A DNA stretch of 48,662 nt from Bacilli bacterium (GTDB lineage: Bacteria > Bacillota_I > Bacilli_A > RF39 > UBA660). A program made the position numbers and the translations under genes. The stretch spans positions 1 through 48,662 of the forward strand of contig JAFQSD010000004.1 in NCBI GenBank assembly GCA_017409785.1, read 5' to 3'. Shown piece by piece: positions 14,829 through 26,172 of this stretch; the stretch's first letter is position 1; the number at the start of each line of letters is the position of its first letter. Below the pieces are notes generated by a model. It was not told the origin of the DNA. It ran no database searches and worked only from the letters and a program-made list of their open reading frames with translations.

Positions 14829-14858
14829 CAAAAAAAGGTTCAAAATAGGCCTTTTTTT
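14829..14858 (+). terminator. Weak terminator after the phosphoesterase
   Basis: AAAAAAGG pairs with CCTTTTTT around a loop of about 11 nt and merges into a T-run; only two G-C pairs, so efficiency may be modest. Confidence 0.6.
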
Positions 14859-14889
14859 GATTATAATATTGAGACAAGGCAGATAAAAC

Positions 14890-14918
14890 TTGCCAAAACT
14901 AACTTTTTGTGTTATAAT
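14890..14918 (+). promoter_or_regulatory. Promoter of the adhesin-sortase operon
   Basis: TTGCCA (14890-14895), 17 nt, extended -10 TGT TATAAT (-10 at 14913-14918), followed by a GAAGGGGG ribosome binding site. Confidence 0.82.
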
Positions 14919-14948
14919 ATAGCCACATTTAGTGAAGGGGGAAAAAAT

Positions 14949-16469
14949 ATGAAAAAGTTAACACAATTAACAAAAACATTTCTATTAGTATTAATTAGTG
15001 CAGCAATCTTATTCACATCTCTTAATACTAGTGCCGTTGCTTCATCTATTCAATTAGGTGGAGTAGAATCAGTACCAGGGTATATTGGTGGAGTTAAATT
15101 CACTACAAAAACTAAAACTGATGGTACATTACTATACTGTCTTAACATGAATAAAAAGACAGCTAAAAATATCACTGCTAACTTAGTAGGTGAAAGAGAT
15201 GCCGGAGTAGCATACATTGTTACAAATGGTTATCCAAATAAGTCTTTTACTGGAGATAGATTAAAAGACTATTACATCACACAAACAGCTCTTTGGTGGT
15301 ATTTAGATAATACTGCTGGAGGAACAAACTTAGGTAAGAACTTCAAAGAAACTGGTTCAGATGAACACAACTTAAGACCAACAATTAAGGCTTTAGTTGC
15401 AAAAGCAGAAGAAGCTAAAAAAGCAGGATACGCTAAAACATCATTAGCATTAACAGCATCAAATTTCGATATGAAATTAGATGGAAATTATTATGTATCT
15501 GAAGAAATCTATGCTAAATCATATAGCAACATTTCATCATATACAGTAAGTGTATCAGGAGCAAATAACATTAAACTTGTAGATGCAAGTGGAAAAGAAA
15601 AAACAACATTTGGTGTTAAGGAAAAATTCAGAGTTAAAGTTCCAGTAAATTCAGTAAGTGGAACATCATTAACAATTAACATCGCAGCTGCTGCAACAGG
15701 AATCGTTTATAAAGCATATGAATATAAACCAACTGACAGTAGCATGCAACCAGTTACAGTTTCAATTCCTGAAAAAGAAGAAGTAAAAGTAACTGCTAAA
15801 TTATCATTAGAAATTGACTCTTCAAGAGTTAGAATTGTAAAAATTGATGCTACAACAAAAAATGCTTTAGCTGGTGCTACATTAGTAGTTAAAGATGCTA
15901 AAGGTACAGTAAAAGCAAAATGGACATCAACAACAAATTATCATGTAATTAGAAACTTACCAAATGGTACTTATACAGTTGAAGAAACTGCAGCACCACA
16001 AGGTTATATTCTAAATACTACACCAATGAAATTTACAATTACAAATACAAATAGAGATATTACATTAAAATTTGAAAACACACCAAGAGAAACAGTTGTA
16101 AATATCATTAAAATTGATGCATCAACTGGTGACCCACTTGCTGGAGCAGTGTTATTAGTAAAAGATTCACAAGGAAATACAATAGCACAATTTACATCAA
16201 CTACTGAACCATATGTTTTAACAGATTTAGCTAATGGAACATATACAGTAGAAGAAGTAAGTGCACCAGCTGGTTATAAACATAGTACTGAAGTAAAATC
16301 ATTTACAATTACAGACGAAAGTTTATCACACCAAATTGCATTTGAAAACCATCCTGAAGTACCAGTGCCAGACACTGCATCTTCATCATTAATTATCACA
16401 TTACTAGGTATTGTAATAATCGCATCAGGAATTAGTTTTGTTTACAAGAATGGTAAGAAAGCAAGATAA
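14949..16469 (+). CDS. Sortase-anchored surface adhesin: thioester domain plus SpaA domains
   Basis: A 506-residue surface protein. Residues 1-31 are a Sec signal peptide. A thioester domain follows, with Cys64 (LLYCLN) and Gln112 (YYITQTALWWYL), the Cys/Gln pair that forms an internal thioester and bonds covalently to host ligands in the family. Two SpaA/Cna-B-like repeats (about 300-385 and 390-475) each have a Lys in VKID/IKID and the Glu phrase VEETAAPQGY / VEEVSAPAGY, consistent with isopeptide bonds. The end is VPVPDTA, a hydrophobic helix and a basic tail: an LPxTA-like sorting signal. ATG 14949 is chosen for the GGGGG site and signal peptide. The sortase gene overlaps its end, so this is likely its dedicated substrate. 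Confidence 0.88.
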   Translation: MKKLTQLTKTFLLVLISAAILFTSLNTSAVASSIQLGGVESVPGYIGGVKFTTKTKTDGTLLYCLNMNKKTAKNITANLVGERDAGVAYIVTNGYPNKSFTGDRLKDYYITQTALWWYLDNTAGGTNLGKNFKETGSDEHNLRPTIKALVAKAEEAKKAGYAKTSLALTASNFDMKLDGNYYVSEEIYAKSYSNISSYTVSVSGANNIKLVDASGKEKTTFGVKEKFRVKVPVNSVSGTSLTINIAAAATGIVYKAYEYKPTDSSMQPVTVSIPEKEEVKVTAKLSLEIDSSRVRIVKIDATTKNALAGATLVVKDAKGTVKAKWTSTTNYHVIRNLPNGTYTVEETAAPQGYILNTTPMKFTITNTNRDITLKFENTPRETVVNIIKIDASTGDPLAGAVLLVKDSQGNTIAQFTSTTEPYVLTDLANGTYTVEEVSAPAGYKHSTEVKSFTITDESLSHQIAFENHPEVPVPDTASSSLIITLLGIVIIASGISFVYKNGKKAR

Positions 16470-17103
16470 TAGAAAACAAAAAAGAATCTCTTCTAGTACA
16501 ATAGCAGTAATCGGTTCGGTTATCCTATTAATAGGAGGATTCTTTCTTTCATATAATTATATTCAATCTAAAAAAATAGTAGCATATGATTATATGGCCA
16601 ATGTCTTCTACCAAACAGAAGAAATAGAAATATTAGAACATGATGGTGAACTACAAGAAGAACAAACAGAAGAAGAACTAGGGGAAGTAACTAATGACTA
16701 TATTGGTTATTTAACAATACCAAAGATAAACCTAAGAAAAGGTTTCTTAGATATGAGATCCGAGTTAAATAATATAGAACAAAATATTACAGTTATTGAA
16801 GGTTCTTCTTATCCTGATAAGGAGAAGGGAAACTTCATTATAGCTGCCCACTCTGGATCAGGATGGAAAGCATTCTTTAATGATTTATATAAATTAACAA
16901 CAGGAGATACAGCAGAAATATCATATAAAGGAAAAAAATATACATACAAAATAGTTAACATATATAAACAAGATAAAGTTGGAACAATCGCAATTTACAG
17001 AAACTATGATAAAACAACATTAACATTAGTAACATGTACAAATTTCGATAGTAAAACACAAACTGTATATATTGCAGAACTACAAAATGTTGTAGAAGAA
17101 TAA
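16450..17103 (+). CDS. Sortase
   Basis: A 217-residue membrane transpeptidase with an N-terminal anchor (about 15-38) and the sortase barrel. Catalytic His134 is in IIAAHSGSG and Cys196 in LTLVTCTNFD. The usual Arg near the end of the barrel is not found: the aligned residue in SKTQTVYIAEL is Gln. This occurs in some sortase-like proteins of Firmicutes, but it raises a question about mechanism. ATG 16450 lies 20 nt inside the adhesin gene, so translation is probably coupled. It should cleave the adhesin VPDTA motif and attach it to the wall or to a pilus. The motif is closest to class D (LPNTA-type), though the class is not certain. Confidence 0.85.
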   Translation: MVRKQDNRKQKRISSSTIAVIGSVILLIGGFFLSYNYIQSKKIVAYDYMANVFYQTEEIEILEHDGELQEEQTEEELGEVTNDYIGYLTIPKINLRKGFLDMRSELNNIEQNITVIEGSSYPDKEKGNFIIAAHSGSGWKAFFNDLYKLTTGDTAEISYKGKKYTYKIVNIYKQDKVGTIAIYRNYDKTTLTLVTCTNFDSKTQTVYIAELQNVVEE

Positions 17104-17124
17104 AACTTCATGGGGGTGAAGGTT

Positions 17125-18420
17125 ATGACACAAACAACGATACTAGACAAACTAAAAATAATTTTAGAAGTATCTAAATCTTCAAAGTTATTTATAGGTG
17201 TTATTATATTCATAATCTTATTGGCTTTAGTTGCATTAACAACAACTAGAAAAAATGCTAAGAGAGGTAAATTTATTTATGGATTAGCTTATGCTACGGT
17301 TTTAGTAGCAATACTAGTCTTATATCATGACTCATTAGGTAAAATGTTTGACTATATGATGAATAATTTCTTCATAGTCTTATATTTCCCTAATATAGCC
17401 GTTTATTTAGCAGCAATTATAATTGCCAACATAATTTTATTAGTAAGTGTCTTTGGATTCAAAACACCAAAACTAGTAAAAACAATAAACGTAATTGTCT
17501 ATGCAATAATCCATTACTTATTAGCATTAGTATTAAATGTCATCACAAAAAATGACTTAGATATATTTTCACAAATATCTATTTATGGAAATGCTGAAGC
17601 GCAAGCTATAATTGAATTTTCAAGTGCAATCTTTATGGTATGGATGGTTTTCTTAATCCTATACAAAATGATTAGAAAATATCAATTAAAAGGTAAAGAA
17701 CCAGTAAAAAGAAAAGTTATTGTTAAAAAAGTACGTACATTACCAGAAGGAATTTCTGAAGTACCAGTACCATTATTTGTAAAAGCACAACCAAGAAAAG
17801 AAGAACCAAAAGCCAAAACAGAAGACCCAGTTATTATCGCTAGTTTAGTAGATGAACATAAACTTGAAAAAGCCGCTTTAGAACAACAATTAGAAGAAGC
17901 AGCAGAAAAATTAAGACTTGCAGAAGAACAGCTTAAGATTCAAGAAACAACACTTAAGATTAAAGCAGAAGAAAGTACTAAACGCGAAGAAGAGTTTAAT
18001 ACAAAATTACAACTTGCTGAAGAACAAATTAAAATCCATGAAGAAACTATTAGAAGAAAAGTTAAAGAAAATAGCAAGTTAGAAGAAGAACAAACAAATC
18101 TTCAATATGAACAAATTGCTTTACAACAAGAAAAAGCAAAATTACAACAAGAGAAAAATAAACTTCAACAAGAAAATCAAAAATTACAAGATTCTAAAGT
18201 TGAAGTATTAGAAACAAAAGAAACACCTAAAGTAGATGCAACAGTTGCTATAATGCAAAATCTTGATAATATGTTCACACTAGAAGATTACAAAATCTTA
18301 GCAACAATTCTTAAAGATAAACAAAAAAAGAAAAATGAACAAAAACTAAGAGAAGAAATTAAAAGACAAGAGCAATTAAAATTTGCATCAATCCATGAAG
18401 CATATAGAAGCACAAGATAA
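17125..18420 (+). CDS. Membrane protein with long cytoplasmic coiled coil
   Basis: A 431-residue protein, third gene of the adhesin operon. ATG 17125 is preferred because a G-rich site lies just upstream. About five hydrophobic segments (residues 22-45, 55-75, 85-115, 125-150, 165-190) are followed by a basic stretch, a Pro/Lys linker and a coiled coil from about 245 to 370 that contains a diverged internal duplication (LRLAEEQLKIQETTLKIK and LQLAEEQIKIHEETIRRK). The C-terminus is Lys/Arg-rich and helical. No family is recognised. The context suggests a role in positioning or assembling the sortase substrate, as scaffold proteins do, but no sequence motif proves it. Confidence 0.72.
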   Translation: MTQTTILDKLKIILEVSKSSKLFIGVIIFIILLALVALTTTRKNAKRGKFIYGLAYATVLVAILVLYHDSLGKMFDYMMNNFFIVLYFPNIAVYLAAIIIANIILLVSVFGFKTPKLVKTINVIVYAIIHYLLALVLNVITKNDLDIFSQISIYGNAEAQAIIEFSSAIFMVWMVFLILYKMIRKYQLKGKEPVKRKVIVKKVRTLPEGISEVPVPLFVKAQPRKEEPKAKTEDPVIIASLVDEHKLEKAALEQQLEEAAEKLRLAEEQLKIQETTLKIKAEESTKREEEFNTKLQLAEEQIKIHEETIRRKVKENSKLEEEQTNLQYEQIALQQEKAKLQQEKNKLQQENQKLQDSKVEVLETKETPKVDATVAIMQNLDNMFTLEDYKILATILKDKQKKKNEQKLREEIKRQEQLKFASIHEAYRSTR

Positions 18421-18437
18421 TCTTGTGCTTTTTATTT
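18409..18437 (+). terminator. Terminator of the adhesin operon, stop codon in loop
   Basis: AGCACAAGA pairs with TCTTGTGCT; the loop is the TAA stop codon; a T-rich tail follows. Confidence 0.9.
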
Positions 18438-18465
18438 TGCTTATCATTATAAAGTACGATATAAT
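18437..18465 (+). promoter_or_regulatory. Promoter of pcrA
   Basis: TTGCTT (18437-18442), 17 nt, TATAAT (18460-18465), directly after the upstream terminator. Confidence 0.75.
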
Positions 18466-18489
18466 GTTAGTAGGAAGTAGGTAGAAAGA

Positions 18490-20586
18490 ATGGATATATC
18501 AAGTTTAAACGACAGACAAAAAGAAGCAGTACTATACAATGATGGACCACTTCTTATTATTGCAGGAGCAGGAGCTGGTAAGACAAAGACACTTACTACA
18601 AAAATTGCTTACTTAATTGAAGAAGAAAATGTAAATCCTCATAATATTTTAGCAATTACCTTTACAAATAAAGCCGCTAAAGAAATGAAGGATAGACTAT
18701 ATATGTTAGTAGGGGATCTTGCAAAGAAATTACAAGTATCAACATTCCATAGTTTTGGCCTTAAATTATTAAGAGAAAATTATGATGCCTTAGGATATGA
18801 TAAAAACTTTGTAATTATGGATAGTGATGATTCTTTAACTGTTGTTAAAAAGATTATTAAAGATATGGGTTATGATCCAAAAATCTATAACCCACGAGCA
18901 ATTCGTAATAAAATAAGTAGTTGTAAAAATGAAATGACATCACCAGAAGCATATGAAAAATATGCAGTAAGTGAATATGAAAAAGTAGTTCAACAAGTAT
19001 ATGCAAAATATGAAACCAAATTACAAAGAAATAACTCAGTAGATTTTGATGACTTATTACTATTACCAATTGAACTATTTAAAAAGAATCCAGATATTTT
19101 AAATCAATATCAAGATTTATATCAATACTTATTAATTGATGAGTATCAAGATACAAATGAAGCACAATATATTCTAACTAAATTATTATGTGCAAAAAAC
19201 AGAAAAATTACTTGTGTAGGAGATGATTCACAAAGTATTTATAGTTTCCGTGGAGCAAACTATAAAAACATTTTAAACTTTGAAAAAGATTATCAAGATG
19301 CCAAGACAATTCTACTAGAAGAAAATTATCGTTCAACTAGTACAATTCTAGATGCCGCAAACCAAGTAATTAAAAATAATAAAATGCGTAAAGATAAAAA
19401 TCTTTGGACAGCTCGTGGCGTAGGAGATAAGATTAAATACTATCGAGCATATAATGAAAAAGATGAAGCCCAATATGTAATTCGAAAAGTAAAAGAATTA
19501 GTAAATCGCGGAGTAGAATATCAAGATATAGTAGTTCTATATAGAACTAATGCTCAGTCTCGTGTAATAGAAGATGAATTCTTAAAAGAAAATCTGCCAT
19601 ATAGAGTAGTAGGAAGTTTATACTTCTATGCAAGAAAAGAAATTAAAGACTTAATCGCATATTTAAGATTAATTCATAACTCCAAAGATAATGTAAGTTT
19701 ACTTCGAGTTATTAATACTCCAAAAAGAGGAATTGGATTAAAGACAATAGAAAATCTTCAAGAAAAAGCAGATTTAGAAGGAACAAGCATCTATGATGCT
19801 ATTACTTCTGGAAAAGAAATGGATTTTAAAAATACCATTGAGAAATTAAAAGCTATAGCTGAAGATTTAACACTAACAGAATTAATTGATAAAGTATTAG
19901 ATGCTTCTGGTTTAAGAGCGGATCTAGAAAGTGAAAAAACATTAGAAGCAGAAGTTCGTTTAGAAAACCTAGAAGAATTTAAATCTATTACTAAGTCATT
20001 TGAAGAAAGAGAAGGATTAATCTCACTAGAAGATTTCTTACTTGAAATTAGTTTAATAAGTGATGTTGAAGAATATAAAGATGATCCAAATAGAGTTAGT
20101 TTAATGACTGTTCACTCTGTAAAAGGTCTTGAATATAATCATGTATTTGTAGTTGGTATGGAAGAAGGTATCTTCCCACATATGAACTCACTTATGGAAA
20201 ATTCAGAATTAGAAGAAGAACGAAGATTATGTTATGTAGCAATAACTCGTGCTAAAGATGATTTACACTTAGTAAATGCTAGACGAAGAACATTATTTGG
20301 TAAAGAACAAATAAATCCAGTAAGTAGATTTATGGGAGAAATACCAAAAGATTTAATTGAGTCTAATGCTAAAGAAGAATTACCACAACATGAAGAAAAA
20401 ATCCAAGTTGGAGAAATGTTTAGAGAAGAGGAAGTTGACTATCAAGTTGGAGACTATGTATACCATGAAACATTTGGTACAGGTCGTGTAACTGAAGTAA
20501 CAAATACACTAGTAAGTGTTGCCTTTAAACTACCACATGGTATTAAGAAATTAATGAAAAATCATAAAAAATTATCAAAAGTATAG
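18490..20586 (+). CDS. pcrA: ATP-dependent DNA helicase PcrA/UvrD
   Basis: A 698-residue superfamily 1A 3'-5' helicase for repair and replication-conflict removal. It has the Q motif (LNDRQKEAV), Walker A AGAGAGKTKT, motif Ia ITFTNKAAKEM, Walker B/motif II IDEYQDTN, motif III GDDSQSIYSFRGA, motif IV NYRST, motif V VHSVKGLEYNHVFV and motif VI RRLCYVAITRAK. The C-terminus GDYVYHETFGTGRV matches the Tudor-like tail of PcrA that contacts RNA polymerase. Two genes separate it from ligA, close to the pcrA-ligA order common in Firmicutes. The length is slightly shorter than Bacillus PcrA, as expected for a reduced genome. Confidence 0.97.
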   Translation: MDISSLNDRQKEAVLYNDGPLLIIAGAGAGKTKTLTTKIAYLIEEENVNPHNILAITFTNKAAKEMKDRLYMLVGDLAKKLQVSTFHSFGLKLLRENYDALGYDKNFVIMDSDDSLTVVKKIIKDMGYDPKIYNPRAIRNKISSCKNEMTSPEAYEKYAVSEYEKVVQQVYAKYETKLQRNNSVDFDDLLLLPIELFKKNPDILNQYQDLYQYLLIDEYQDTNEAQYILTKLLCAKNRKITCVGDDSQSIYSFRGANYKNILNFEKDYQDAKTILLEENYRSTSTILDAANQVIKNNKMRKDKNLWTARGVGDKIKYYRAYNEKDEAQYVIRKVKELVNRGVEYQDIVVLYRTNAQSRVIEDEFLKENLPYRVVGSLYFYARKEIKDLIAYLRLIHNSKDNVSLLRVINTPKRGIGLKTIENLQEKADLEGTSIYDAITSGKEMDFKNTIEKLKAIAEDLTLTELIDKVLDASGLRADLESEKTLEAEVRLENLEEFKSITKSFEEREGLISLEDFLLEISLISDVEEYKDDPNRVSLMTVHSVKGLEYNHVFVVGMEEGIFPHMNSLMENSELEEERRLCYVAITRAKDDLHLVNARRRTLFGKEQINPVSRFMGEIPKDLIESNAKEELPQHEEKIQVGEMFREEEVDYQVGDYVYHETFGTGRVTEVTNTLVSVAFKLPHGIKKLMKNHKKLSKV

Positions 20587-20616
20587 ATTGATTCAGAAAA
20601 TAAAGGAGATGATTGT

Positions 20617-21516
20617 ATGAATCAAAATTTAACATTATTAGTGCTTGCCGCAGGAATGGGAAGCAGATTTGGTGGATTAAAACAAATCGAACCAATTGGT
20701 CCATCAGGAGAATTCATGATTGATTATTCAGTATATGATGCAATCAAAGCAGGATTCAACAAAATTGTATTCTTGATTAAAGAAGAAAACTATGAAGTTT
20801 TCAAAGAAACAATTGGGGCTCGTGTAGAGCCACGTATTAAAGTAGAATATGCATTCCAAAAAAATGACAATATTCCAGCAGGATACAATGTACCAGAAGA
20901 TAGAGTAAAACCATTTGGTACAGGACATGCTATCTACTGTGCAAAAGACAAAATTAATGAAAAATTTGCTATTATTTCGGCAGATGATTTCTTTGGAGCA
21001 GACGCTTTCCAACAAGCTGCAGACTTTGCTAAAGAAAGTGATGACTTCTGTGTAATTGGTTATAAAATTGGAGGTACATTATCTGAACAAGGTACAGTAA
21101 AACGTGGAGTTTGTATGGAAAAAGATGGTTACTTAACTGATGTTATTGAAAGTAAAGCAACAAAAGTTGGTGACATTGTAAAATGTGAACCATTAAGTGG
21201 CGCAGAACCATACGAAATTGGACTAGATCATCCAGTATCAATGTTAATGTTTGGTCTAACACCAGTAATATTTGAAGAATTAGAAAAACAAATGAATGAG
21301 TTCTTCGAAGCAAATAAAGATGACTTATCAACTTGTGAATTCTTATTCCCAGATGTATTATCAAGAATGATCAAAGAAGATAAAATTAGAATTAAAGTAT
21401 TACCAACAAGTGCTAAATGGTTCGGAGCAACATATCGTGAAGATTTAGATAATATTAAAAATTCAATTAGAGAACTTGTTGCAGAAGGTGCATACAAAGA
21501 AGATTTATGGAGTTAA
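20617..21516 (+). CDS. Sugar-phosphate nucleotidyltransferase-like protein
   Basis: A 299-residue cytoplasmic protein with a GT-A nucleotidyltransferase fold. The N-terminus LLVLAAGMGSRFGGLKQIEPIG is the nucleotide-binding signature (G-x-G-x-R and Lys), followed by FIIxVNxx-like strands, FGTGHAIYCAK and the metal-binding ISADDFFGADAF. The family activates sugar phosphates or related alcohol phosphates with NTP for polymer synthesis. The precise substrate is not clear: it lacks the C-terminal beta-helix of GlmU and the length fits a single-domain enzyme. AAGGAG precedes the ATG by 9 nt. It is cotranscribed with or just after pcrA (30-nt gap without a terminator) and ends in its own terminator. 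Confidence 0.85.
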   Translation: MNQNLTLLVLAAGMGSRFGGLKQIEPIGPSGEFMIDYSVYDAIKAGFNKIVFLIKEENYEVFKETIGARVEPRIKVEYAFQKNDNIPAGYNVPEDRVKPFGTGHAIYCAKDKINEKFAIISADDFFGADAFQQAADFAKESDDFCVIGYKIGGTLSEQGTVKRGVCMEKDGYLTDVIESKATKVGDIVKCEPLSGAEPYEIGLDHPVSMLMFGLTPVIFEELEKQMNEFFEANKDDLSTCEFLFPDVLSRMIKEDKIRIKVLPTSAKWFGATYREDLDNIKNSIRELVAEGAYKEDLWS

Positions 21517-21530
21517 ATCTTCTTTTTCTT
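21496..21530 (+). terminator. Terminator after the nucleotidyltransferase
   Basis: AAAGAAGATTT pairs with AAATCTTCTTT around an 8-nt loop, then T-rich sequence; the stop codon lies at the loop edge. Confidence 0.85.
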
Positions 21531-21565
21531 ATTTATAAATGCTATACTAATATTAGGTGAATAAT

Positions 21566-24900
<3,335 letters not shown>

Positions 24901-24907
24901 TCATTTG

Positions 24908-24936
24908 TTTACATATAGCTCGATAAATGCTATAAT
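24908..24936 (+). promoter_or_regulatory. Promoter of the OB-fold membrane protein gene
   Basis: TTTACA (24908-24913), 17 nt, TATAAT (24931-24936) with an extended TGC. Confidence 0.82.
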
Positions 24937-24959
24937 ATGCTAAAGTTGAGGTGACAAAA

Positions 24960-25763
24960 ATGTCAAAAAAAGCAAAACCAATCAAAGCAGAAGAATATAA
25001 AGATGAAGAAGAAATCGCTGAAGAAGAAATATATGAAGATGATTACTACGAAGATGAAAATGAACAAGTTGAAGAAGATGTAGAAGAAGTAGAAGAATCT
25101 CCAAAAACTTTTAAGGTAAAAGAAGAAAACCAGCAGGACGAAGATGACTATGAAGAAGCAAGTAAAACATTTAGAAGAGTTAACTCATCTAAGTTTATGA
25201 AAATTTTTAATGTGTTTTTCGTAATTATAATGATTATTATGCTTATTATTTGTGTTGATGTTATCTTCGTAACAAAATATAATGCTAAACCACTATTTGC
25301 CATTAAAACAAAAACATATAAAGATGGTGGTACAACAGAGTATTATGGTTTAGGTTATAAAGTAATAAAATATAACGAGGAAGTTGGAAGAAGAGATACA
25401 CAAATTGGTTTCTGGAATATGAAATATTCAACAGAACCAATTGTTATAGAAGATATTGATCTAGCAATTGAGTTTCAAAACAAACCAGAAGAAACAGCAA
25501 ATAAATATTATAAAAAATATGTTATGATTTATTCTACTATTAAAGAAATAGATAAAGAGGATAATGAAATGACATTAGAATATACTGATCCTGATGGAAA
25601 ATACACTTTAGAAATAGAGTGTAATATGGCATCATTTAGAGAATCATTAGAAAACTATAAAGTAAATGATCAAGTATCAATAAAAGGTACTATTTACAAG
25701 TTTTCTGTAAGAGAAGATGATGACCCAAATTCAGTATCAATATCAAATTGTTTTATCGATTAA
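24960..25763 (+). CDS. Membrane-anchored protein with acidic N-terminus and OB-like domain
   Basis: A 267-residue protein. Residues 1-75 are very acidic (Glu/Asp/Tyr-rich) and probably disordered in the cytoplasm. One transmembrane helix lies at about 80-102. The outer part starts NAKPLFAIKTKTYKDGGTTEYYGLGYKVIKYN, a phrase common in small Firmicute exported proteins, and ends in a region like the tRNA_anti-like OB fold (VMIYSTIKEIDKEDNEMTLEY, VNDQVSIKGTIYKFS, ISNCFI). ATG 24960 fits the AGGTGA site. In Bacillus the lipoprotein gene camS occupies a similar place between ligA and gatCAB, but this protein is not recognisably CamS. Function unknown. Confidence 0.75.
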   Translation: MSKKAKPIKAEEYKDEEEIAEEEIYEDDYYEDENEQVEEDVEEVEESPKTFKVKEENQQDEDDYEEASKTFRRVNSSKFMKIFNVFFVIIMIIMLIICVDVIFVTKYNAKPLFAIKTKTYKDGGTTEYYGLGYKVIKYNEEVGRRDTQIGFWNMKYSTEPIVIEDIDLAIEFQNKPEETANKYYKKYVMIYSTIKEIDKEDNEMTLEYTDPDGKYTLEIECNMASFRESLENYKVNDQVSIKGTIYKFSVREDDDPNSVSISNCFID

Positions 25764-25789
25764 ACACACTAAAAATAGTGTGTTTTTTT
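25762..25789 (+). terminator. Terminator before gatCAB
   Basis: AAACACACTA pairs with TAGTGTGTTT around AAAA, with a seven-T run. Confidence 0.92.
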
Positions 25790-25813
25790 CATTATTTTAA
25801 AGTCAATGATTAA

Positions 25814-25842
25814 TTTACAATGACTATATATCGTGATATAAT
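25814..25842 (+). promoter_or_regulatory. Promoter of the gatCAB operon
   Basis: TTTACA (25814-25819), 17 nt, TATAAT (25837-25842), followed by AAAGGAGG. Confidence 0.85.
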
Positions 25843-25865
25843 AAGAAAAGTTAAAGGAGGAATCC

Positions 25866-26171
25866 ATGATGGATGACAAATTATCAAGAGAAGAAGTTTT
25901 ACATGTTGCTGAATTAGCAAGAATAGCAATCAGCGAAAGTGAGTTAGAAAAATATCAAATTCAGTTAAAACAAATAATAGATAGTGTAGATAAAATTAAA
26001 GAAGTTGAAGTAGACGATGACAAGATGTTAATTGCTAATTGGAGTAAAGAAACAACTCTTCGTGAAGATGAATGTGGAGAAATGTTAAGTCCAAAAGATG
26101 TAATAAATAATGCACCTCGTCATAGTGGAAACTATATCGAAGTTCCAGTTGTAATTGGGGAGGAATCTTAA
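25866..26171 (+). CDS. gatC: Asp/Glu-tRNA amidotransferase subunit GatC
   Basis: A 101-residue subunit that wraps around GatA and GatB and stabilises the complex which amidates Glu-tRNA(Gln) or Asp-tRNA(Asn). The helical start LSREEVLHVAELARIAISE, the middle QLKQIIDSVDKIKEVEVD and the C-terminal LREDECGEMLSPKDVINNAPRHSGNYIEVP are family hallmarks. The start is ATG 25866 or 25869; both fit the GGAGG site. First gene of the operon; gatA begins 1 nt after its stop. Presence implies that the organism lacks a direct GlnRS or AsnRS route, which is usual in Gram-positives. Confidence 0.96.
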   Translation: MMDDKLSREEVLHVAELARIAISESELEKYQIQLKQIIDSVDKIKEVEVDDDKMLIANWSKETTLREDECGEMLSPKDVINNAPRHSGNYIEVPVVIGEES

Positions 26172-26172
26172 T

